Source: Aspergillus flavus (taxonomy: Eukaryota; Ascomycota; Eurotiomycetes; Eurotiales; Aspergillaceae). Taken from it: a stretch of 64,000 nucleotides of DNA. Shown here in pieces: positions 55,759-64,000 of this stretch. The notes below the pieces were generated by a model. That model had not been told where the DNA came from, searched no databases, and worked only from the letters and a program-made list of their open reading frames with translations. The stretch covers positions 2,852,001 to 2,916,000 of the forward strand of contig NC_092409.1 in NCBI RefSeq assembly GCF_009017415.1. The letters are read 5' to 3'. Positions within the stretch are counted from its first letter, which is position 1. Each line of letters begins with the position of its first letter. The translations under genes and the position numbers were made by a program.

Positions 55759-58700
55759 ATGGACTTTCCCGGAGGGTCCGTTACAAATATACGCGTCCTT
55801 GTAGGTTAATCTGTACTCGGGTTTAATGTAAGCTTCTAATCCGAGGACCTAGGATGGATTCTCCAATATCTACTGGAGAATATATACGGAAGATCCCAAC
55901 ATTACAAATCTTCCAGGCGAGGCTCCAGCTAACGGTTTCACCATTCTTAAGCATTTAAGTCGCCTCAAGGACTTAGAGCTTCGATTGAGGAACTCGGACT
56001 GCTTAGTCTCGAGCTACCCTAGGCGTCTTGGCCTATGGGTATTTTCTGCGACTCCAGAATTTGAGTCTGTTCGCTCTTTGCGGTCAGACGAAAGTAAGGG
56101 CGAGCAAAGCAGACTGGCTGTTGGCTCATCGACGTTAAAAGGTTTGTACGCCCAAATATCCCGTTGAATTTCTTCTACGCATTGGACATTAACCGTGTAA
56201 CCATAGTCTCGGCATCTGGGAGTGTTACGCCTCGCGAGCTAGTTAAGAATCTCTCGACAGATCCCCAGACCGCAGGGGGTTCAACCGGTTCGCAACGACC
56301 ACAGGGTACTCCCACACCCACAAGACGTGTTGATAGCTATAGTAGCTCTGTCGCAATCTACGCAGCTTTTATTTCAGCCATAACCGGCTCACTAAATCTT
56401 CAACTGATCCGTCGCAGTAGTGCGATCCCTCTAGGGTCACGGACCCTCTTCACTATCATCGAGAGGGACTACTACGAGACTTCCGGGATAGTCAACGATG
56501 ATCCTTCTTCAATCTCTGCTCTGACTACACTTCAGGTACAATTGACTTCGGTGGGGAAACTAACAGTGTCTTTGCAGACAACATCACAGCCAGGCATTGC
56601 CCCACTATGCAGACTTGGGGAAAGCCCATCCGACATATGTGATGTAGCCCCCGGAGCTGACATCTGGTTATCACCCAGCGGCTCTGTCGCGAGGCTAGTA
56701 TCAACCAAACCAGGTCCACCAAACACCTCATCCCCGTTTCCACCTACGGGAAGCATTGGAATTGATAGTTTAGGCGCAGCAGGACGCAAGCAATGGAAAG
56801 CCAATGTGCTGGAGTGGCTAAGAAACTTTGGGTTGCCGATGGATTCTGTTCATGAAACAGCCTGGGTAGAAGTTGAAGTTTGGGAGCCGTTTTACTCTAG
56901 GCTAGCTGGGGAGACTTTACGGCTAAATGAGGATAACTCATCTACGCTTCCCTTGAAGCGTGTCCTCTGGCCTGCTGTGTATTGCTTTCGGAGAACAAAA
57001 TCAGCGTCTCCTGGGTCCTCACAATGGATAGAAAACGCTTGCCCGGTGGTCGGCGATCCGTTGGATTTCGCAGAGAATTGGCGTGTAGTGGAAAAGCCAA
57101 AGCAGGATGAGACAAGTCCTAAACCCCCGTCTAGTCATCCAGAACAACAATCAAGGAACCCAGAACCATCCGCTGCTACCACTGACATTCTCGAGGGAAT
57201 AGAAAGTTTATCTCGAGCTTCTGAGTATCCTGATCTCCAGACTGTTAGTCTCGTATATCCGACACCACCAGATGGAGCTGCCGCAATGGGATTGAATCTC
57301 GCAGGCCCATCAGACACATTTGCTGAAGAACCAGACCTTGTGCCATCCCTCTTACAAAACCAAAGCAAGCCAAAGTACTACGAGCAACTAACTACTAAAG
57401 ATCGCTCAGAAGCTGACCCGTCGGCGGGATTTGGCCCGTTAGGTGGGCTTGCGGTAGGATCTGGATTATACGACACCAATGAGGATGATGATCTCTTCGG
57501 AGACATGGATGAAAGAGACTTTGGCACCAAAGGAATCACCGATGCAGATTTCAATTTCTTCGATGACCCTAGCTTCGCTGCCATGGATACAGATGTTCCC
57601 GCTGATGACGCTCAAGAGGTTCCTGGCATGGTCGACTTAGAGGTTACAGAGGCACATCCTACTATCTCTGAAGGTGCTCTGTTAGAAGACTTCGCAGCTC
57701 AGAAAACGCCAGCAGAAATTCTTGAAGTAGCCCAAGCAAGTCCAGATGAGGTAACTCCAAAAGTTCAACCCGAACACATGGATGCAGAGGAAACCACAGT
57801 GGCAGCCTCACCTCATATTGAACAAAATCAAACAATAAGTCCCCCTCTAAGCCCGGTGGAGATCAAGAGAATACTGTTACCAGAACCAGAAGGGGACAAT
57901 CATGTCCCAACGAAAGGAAGTCGCAAGCAAAGCTATTACAACCCAGTTGCGTTCAAACCGAATATGTCTGCCTGGGATCAGAAATATGGCGCTGACGGCA
58001 AGTTCCGGTTTACAACTGCGGGCCCATCTGCTTCCAAAGTGTATACAAATTCCGATATTCCAACTGTCGGTATGCCTCGCCGCAATAAGAAGTACCCCAC
58101 CGCTGGCGCCGGTTTGATGAGCCTAGATGGTCACGCCAGTCCATCAAGCGAAGGTCAACATCTACAAACGGTATCGGATTCCAGCAGCGATACAAGTGAC
58201 GACAGTGATGGTAGTGCTTCAGAAAGTGACGCCCCACCGTTGCCTAGTCGCAAACGAAAACGTGCCCGTTCTAACTCCGTCGGCTCGCCGGCCATATCTC
58301 AGGTGAAATCTCTTGGAGAGGCAGAACAGGAAATCCCTGTCCATAGACCTGAGCATTCGATATTTCTGGGAAATTTGTTATCCACATTCTCTGACTGGTC
58401 AATGACCGGTTATTTCTCATTAACAGAAAATCGGTTATTCCCTGTTCTCACCCGCAAAGACATGCAGATTCAAATTGCCCAGTTATTTGTTGACCAAATT
58501 ACGCAGTCCTCTTTGGATCATAAGCTGGATGGTGGCTTCTGTCTCTCCGATCTTGATAACAAGGCATATTCAGTTCAAACTTTCTTTGAGGAGGAAGGCA
58601 TATTGGGCACCATTGAACGGCTTGATTTGAATAGTTGGATATCCCTACAGGAGAATGAGCAAGCGTCTCCTGCACCTAATGGCGCCGTATCCCGGCAATC

Positions 58701-60468
58701 TTCTCAACGTAAAGAGATGGGGAAAGGTTCGATAACAAAACTATCTCCGCCACATTTACGCGTGCGTCGCGGCAAGGAATACTTGGAAGCTCTGCCTCCT
58801 GCAATATCATTTTGGGAAACATTCGGCTTGGAACCAGCCGACGGCCCAAAGGATATCTCAGCTTACTGTATTCATCCTCAAATTGCTGCTGATGCTGCTG
58901 ATGTCTTCCTGGAACGCCTGGGCTTACTATACGCGAGTTGCAACCTTGGAAAACATGTTAGGGGATGTAGGTCTAGTGCCTTTGAACGCGGGCTTTGCCC
59001 ATGGGATGTTGGTTCTTTGGAGACCGCACACTTCCTTCCTGCGATGCAGTCCTTAAAATTAATATGCGAAGATCTCGGTACGTTGGTTATCCGGTGAGCA
59101 GTATATCAATCATGTACTAACATCCACAGGGACGGCACTTCTGAAAAGCTCTCCGAGCAATGACAGTCTCGTAATTTACATAATCAATCCGTTTGCACAT
59201 GCATCGGCACTCGTCGATATTTGTTCTGCCTTCTGGTGCCTGTTTCAAAAGTATATCGCCGACACCGGCAAGCAACAGGCCCGACAGTTGAACGAAGTCG
59301 TGCTACAGATCATTCCAATTAGCTTTATAATGTCAACAGACTCTATGGTCGTCCCTCCACAAGCCCAGTACCTGAGCTTGGCACTGGAAATCTACAGTCG
59401 ATGCCCTCCCAAAGCATTACAGTCGAGTCTCGTGAACTGCGCACCCCCAGTCCTTCTTGCCGAGCCTCTCCCTAGGACGATCAGCTTTAGACTCGCCTCT
59501 GAGAAAACGTCACCATTGCAAGAAGGCAAATGTCTTCATATTGCGTACTCGAAAAGTCAAGATCAGCGCTGGATAGGTGTTGCCTGGTCTGACAACTCTG
59601 GCGCACTCCAGCGTACAATTTCTTATAACCTACGCTACCGAAACGCCAGTGCGGTTAGGAGCATTTCGGATGTGCGTAGCGAGATTTGGGTGGCTACGAA
59701 GGACATCCTAGACAGGATTCAAGCGCGATGGAAAGTTTTCGTTGTGAGCACAGAGCCTGTCGATCAAGACGAGGTTGACGGTAAGGATGTTTCCAAAATG
59801 TCTCTCACACATTCTGCTAACCTACATTCACAGCATGGACGAGTTTTATCGAGCAGTATAACAAGGCAAATTCCATACCATTGGAGCTGACGATATTGAG
59901 CGTAAATACTGCACCCGATCTTCACCTTGAACCTCCCTTTTTACCGATGTCCATGAGTATCTTTAATCCGCAGACCTCCTCGACACCTGTTGCTACACCG
60001 AATGCCAGTGGCAACGTCTTTTCGCCGGATCAATCGGGTTCTGCGCCTACGCCTCCCAGCGGCGGGAATGCGCCTACAAATGCTCCAACACCCACAGAAC
60101 CTACTCTGGAAGCCGAAACTGAATCCGTGCTTACAGATATTTGCGATGAATCCTGGGGCGTCATACTCTCTCATCGCCTCAACAATTCGCCTCATCTCAC
60201 CGAGTACCGACCAGCGTTGGCCAGCGGTTACCTACTTCGCCGGAAGGGAGACACCGACGGGGACGGTGTATATGCCATGACCCTCAACCTTATATATACC
60301 CAACGACCTTCTTCCTGCGAAGCAATTCTTCGAGAAACCCTAGGAATGTACCGTGATCTAGGCACCCTTGCTCGAGCCAGGGGCACCCGCACTGTACAAC
60401 GAAACACATTACCTTGGCATATTGCCACGGCAGTAAGAGCACAGGAAATGCTTAGTCATGTTTTGTGA
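55759..60468 (+). CDS. med13: Mediator complex subunit 13 (Ssn2/Srb9)
   Basis: Part of the CDK8 kinase module that holds Mediator away from RNA polymerase II. Exons 55759-55800, 55853-56141, 56207-59077, 59130-59780 and 59834-60468 give 1495 residues. The true start is a 14-codon first exon (MDFPGGSVTNIRVL) followed by DGFSNIYWRIYTEDPNI, HLSRLKDLELRLRN and PRRLGLWVFSATPEFES, the conserved Med13 N-terminal domain. The middle is acidic and disordered with a basic nuclear signal (RKRKRARS). The C-terminal PIWI-like part includes VIYIINPFAHASALVD, RWIGVAWSDNSGALQ, ESWGVILSHRLNNSPHL and LPWHIATAVRAQEMLSHVL. A start read only from the long open frame at 56164 would lose the first 110 residues. Confidence 0.93.
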
Positions 60469-61270
60469 TTTGTGACTGAATTGATACCATGTTCAACGGC
60501 AATGGGTGGCGTTGAAGGTTGACTGTGTTCCTTTTTCCTTCTGTACATAAAGCGGCTCTTGTTTGGCGCTCGCAAGATTGGATATACCAGGCGTACTTTG
60601 TTTTTTTCTTCTCAATGTATTATCAAATATTTCTGCATCAGAGCGCCTCATGTCATGTTATCTCATTGCATATGGAGCGGGAAAGCATAACTGGTTTATG
60701 ACCCAGAGCTTTGTGGCACATCTACTCAGATATATTTTTTATAAAGCGCTAACCTAGAATGAGCTACTCGCTCATTACAATTAACAACAGTCTGACAACT
60801 TCCATGTTACATGCCTGTCCTTCCAGTAGATCACAATACCTCTACCCCTACTTACTAAATATATTCATGATCCCTCAGTTCCATCCTAAACGCCTCTGAA
60901 CACCCCCCATCAACTCAACGACACTATATACATGATCACATGACCAGGCTCCGCTTATCGTATCTAATCTCTCAGTGATATAGAAAAATTCAAAAATTTA
61001 TATCAACACCCCAAAACCTCCATTGCTTATCCCACAGGGCGATACACAACCCCACAAGCCCTCAGTCCACCGATACCACCGCAGCGAATATACCCAAGCA
61101 ATCAGAAACGCAAACCAACGCACCGCGCACCAGCAAGCCCCAAGAAACATATCAAACCCCACCATACAAAACCGCAACCAACAAAAAACCACCACCCCCA
61201 CCAAGAAACCAAATTCTCTCCAACACCCCTTCAATAAACCAAGACAGGCAAACCTTCACAAAGCGCCAAA
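60469..61270. promoter_or_regulatory. Intergenic region with C/A-rich, G-poor leader of tsr2
   Basis: 3' flank of med13 followed by the tsr2 promoter. From about 61010 to 61270 the coding strand is almost all C and A with very few G, so the leader RNA should be unstructured. This stretch also lies in an open frame, but its composition bias explains that. Confidence 0.5.
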
Positions 61271-61846
61271 ATGTCTCAACAACTTCCTCAAGAAAACCAG
61301 CCGAACTCCGCTTCTTCCTACCTCGACCTCGGTATTACGCTCGCAATCCACAACTGGCCCGCACTCACTCTAGCCGTGCAGTCGAACTGGGGCGGCCCAA
61401 CATCATCTGATAAGCGCGATTGGCTCTGCGGTGCGATCTCCGATATGCTGAATGATCGACCCGAGACGGATGCAGAGGATCTTGAGGATGTGTTGATCCA
61501 GGTTATGAATGATGAGTTTGATGTGGTGATTGACGATGAGAGTGCGGTGCCTGTTGCGGCGGAGATTATGGAGGTGAGGGGGTTGGTGGCGAAGGGCGAT
61601 TTCGGTCCTATCAAGCAGATGTGGGAGAACTACCAGACGAAGAGTCAGCAGAAGGCTAGTAATGTTGCGGCGGCTTTCAAAAGGGGTGAGGATGAGGACC
61701 AGGATTCCGATGAGGATGATGAGGAGGATGAGGAGGACGTTGATATGGAGGAGGCTCCTGCTTTGGTTAGGGCTCCGAAGGAGAAGGTTGAACCTGAGGT
61801 GGATGAGGATGGGTTCACTAAGGTTGTTGGAAAGAAGAAGCGGTGA
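61271..61846 (+). CDS. tsr2: Tsr2, pre-rRNA processing protein and eS26 escortin
   Basis: Chaperone that carries ribosomal protein eS26 to pre-40S particles and supports 20S pre-rRNA processing. Single exon, 191 residues, as expected. The helical core contains LGITLAIHNWPALTLAVQSN, then the conserved W and the region LEDVLIQVMNDEFDVVIDDE, and WENYQTKS. An acidic stretch (about residues 135-160, Asp/Glu-rich) that binds the basic cargo follows. The C-terminus DEDGFTKVVGKKKR is the family's usual end. Convergent with sup35. Confidence 0.94.
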   Translation: MSQQLPQENQPNSASSYLDLGITLAIHNWPALTLAVQSNWGGPTSSDKRDWLCGAISDMLNDRPETDAEDLEDVLIQVMNDEFDVVIDDESAVPVAAEIMEVRGLVAKGDFGPIKQMWENYQTKSQQKASNVAAAFKRGEDEDQDSDEDDEEDEEDVDMEEAPALVRAPKEKVEPEVDEDGFTKVVGKKKR

Positions 61847-62230
61847 CTTCTTCTTCTTCCCTTCTCTTTTCTTCATTATGTGTTTGGTTGCTATGAGCTG
61901 TTTAGATATAGATACTCTCTGCGTGTATGGGTATTGCTTCATGATTTAATGCGTTGATGGATATACGTGGATATCTACATTTTAATGTAAACCGGCGTGA
62001 AACGTCCAAGCAGATTTTTTTACCATTCCAGCGAAGAAACAGCATGGAAAACAATCTATAAGAAAGAAAAAGTTCATCATCATCAACCGAGGGAGAAGTC
62101 TATGGATCTTCTCATCCACCTTCTGCCCACCCATACCTCCCTGACCGTAGTCGGCTCAATTGCAGCCGTAACCCACTAACGGTTAAGAAGACTAAGATAG
62201 AAGCCGCCAGGATTTCGTGATTAAGCGTGC
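61847..62230. other. Convergent 3' intergenic region
   Basis: Tail-to-tail spacer between tsr2 and sup35; both 3' UTRs. No gene visible. Confidence 0.5.
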
Positions 62231-64000
62231 TTAGTTGTCCTCGTCACTCTTGATGAGCTTGGTGATCATACCAATGGCAATGGTTTGTCCCTGTGGAGTT
62301 TCAATCAGTTAGCTTATTATTAAACGATATAAGACATAGCTGCTTACCTGATCACGCAGGGTGAACCGTCCCATTTGGTTGTAGTCCTCGAAACGCTCGA
62401 CACAGACGGCACCAGCAGTGCTAGTGACATCGAGACGGGCGATGATTGTCTGACCCTTACTGGCGAAGGGAGGCGGGCGCTTGCTCCTACGGCCTGTACC
62501 AGGCTCGCACTTGTGCAGCAGGGAGGTAAATGTAACCTCTTCAACGGCCGAGTGAACGTGCATAACACAGTTGTAACCGGCAGTGAGAATGCTCTTCAGA
62601 TCGAGAATCCTAATCTTGGCCTCAAAGCTTGACACACAGTTCACCAGACGCTTCGGGGAGCAAAGCACAAAACCGGGAAGGAGATCTTCTTCTTCCACAC
62701 CGCGGAGACGCATGCGGACTTGGTCACCGCAAGTGCCAGTCGGGATCTCATCCTCAGTCTCTCCATAGAGAGCTGTGATTTCAACCTTGGTGCGGTTGGG
62801 CATAATGATGCAATTAGCGTTCTTCTTGATCACACCGGACTCAACACGGCCTTCGACCATGGTACCCATGTCTCGATACTTCGCGGTAATGGGCATCATG
62901 AAAGGCGCATTGATCTTACGCTCAGGCAGCTTCATGTTGGACAGGTACTCCAAAAGAGAGGGGCCATCGTACCAAGGTGCAAGGTCCTTAGAAACACGAT
63001 CCTTGATACCGTATGTCTTTTGAGCGGAGATAGGCATGAAGGTAAGATCATCCTTCTTGTAGCCGAGGTTCTCCAAAAACTTCGAGACCTTGACCGTGCA
63101 CTCCTTGTAACGGGCATGGCTCCATTCCACAGTAGGGTCGTCCATCTTGTTGACAGCAACGACCAGCTTCTGAACACCTGTATTTCTCGCCAGCAAAGCG
63201 TGTTCACGGGTCTGGCCGCCCTTTTCGAATCCAGTTTCGTATTCACCCTTTCGTGCGGAGATGACCAGAACACCAACATCAGCCTGTGAAGCACCACCAA
63301 TCATGTGGTGAACGTATGCTTTGTGACCAGGGGCATCCAAAATGGAGAAGTGTCTCTCGATAGGTCCGTCGGGAGACTGCACATCAAGCTTGAAGTGAGC
63401 ACGGCCAACCTCGACCGTCTTCCCCTTGGCTCGCTCTTCGTTCGTCAAATCCAAAGCCCAAGAAAGATACCAAGTCTCACGACCGGCCTCCTTGGCATCT
63501 CTCTTATACTTATCCAAAGTTCGCTCGTCCACCATGCCAGTGACGTACAGGATGGATCCACCCAGGGTGGACTTTCCGGCATCAACGTGTCCGATGAACA
63601 CGATGTTCACATGCTCCTTCTTCTCACCATAAATTTCCTTCAGTGTAGCTTCGTCAACGTCGGCCTGTTGCTCCTTGGCGACGGCATCTGCGGCACGGGC
63701 AGCCTTAGCAACTTCGGCTCGGGAAGGGCTGGATCTTCCGGGGCTAGAGCGACCGGACGCAGGAGCAGGAGATGATTTGCCGCTGGCGGCAGCCTTCTGT
63801 TCTGCCTTCTTCTCCGTCTTCTCAATAGCCTTCGTAGCTGTCACCTTGGCGGCTGCCTGAGCAGCATCGGGTCCCTTGGAGTCTCCAGGAGTCGCAGATC
63901 CCGAAGATGGTGCATTCGAGGCAGGAGCAGGAGAGGGGGTACCGATCGAAAGGACCTTGGTCTTAGGGGCAGCAGGAGAGTCGCTAGCGCCACCGATAGA
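62231..64000 (-). CDS. sup35: Translation release factor eRF3 (Sup35), 5' end missing
   Basis: GTPase that works with eRF1 to end translation. Exons 62348-64000 (running off the right edge) and 62231-62290; 570 residues are present. After a Ser/Ala/Pro- and Lys-rich middle domain comes the EF1A-like GTPase: P-loop GHVDAGKST, G3 LDAPGH, G4 NKMD, and SAQKTYG. Beta-barrel domains 2 and 3 follow, with the FRTS-type end ARLDVTSTAGAVCVERFEDY and the C-terminus GQTIAIGMITKLIKSDEDN. The last intron separates RDQ from GQTIAIG. The N-terminal domain, which is prion-forming in yeast, lies outside the window. The stretch KEHVNIVFIGHVDAGKS and the C-terminus separate it from Hbs1 and EF1A. Confidence 0.93.

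Noticed and set aside
61023..61373. Open frame of 116 codons overlapping the tsr2 start
   Set aside because: It is explained by the G-poor leader, which contains few stops, and overlaps the real gene in another frame.

Overview
The window is nuclear DNA of a filamentous ascomycete. Gene content and protein sequence look most like Eurotiales (Aspergillus/Penicillium type). Evidence: genes split by short introns (about 50-100 nt) with GTATGT/GTAAGT donors and CTAAC/CTGAC branch sites, long CT-rich leaders, and orthologues of general fungal housekeeping genes. I joined exons by eye; for every multi-exon gene the stated exon lengths sum to a multiple of three.

Left part (1-27 kb): 5' end of hse1 (minus, runs off the left edge); a PAK-family kinase (minus); an NCS1 purine/cytosine-type permease (minus); a multi-KH vigilin/Scp160-like RNA-binding protein (plus); cytochrome b5 (minus, with a 5'-UTR intron); a USP8/Doa4-like deubiquitinase (minus) and, divergent from it over 734 bp, vps27 (plus). 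Both ESCRT-0 subunits (Hse1, Vps27) and a USP8-type deubiquitinase therefore lie within 27 kb.

Middle part (27.4-35.9 kb): five consecutive plus-strand catabolic genes: a cytochrome b2-like FMN 2-hydroxyacid dehydrogenase, a ketopantoate-reductase-family enzyme, a Dal5/ACS-family MFS carrier, a DgoD-type sugar-acid dehydratase with all catalytic residues, and a KduD-like short-chain dehydrogenase. Each of the five upstream regions carries the octamer CCCCCACG (or its complement), in four of them 109-137 bp before the ATG. This suggests a co-regulated sugar-acid utilisation cluster and is the most interesting item in the window.

Right part (37-64 kb): a probable TORC1 subunit Tco89 homologue (plus), a 1634-residue ankyrin-RCC1-BTB-BTB protein resembling IBtk (minus), atg13 (plus), enp2/NOL10 (minus), Mediator subunit 13 (plus), tsr2 (plus), and the C-terminal three quarters or more of eRF3/Sup35 (minus, runs off the right edge). 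This part is growth-control, autophagy, transcription, ribosome-biogenesis and translation machinery.

Gene-poor stretches at 4.8-8.2, 9.9-12.8, 18.4-20.3 and 44.7-48.8 kb show no convincing gene. I recognised no transposon, rRNA, tRNA or CRISPR array.
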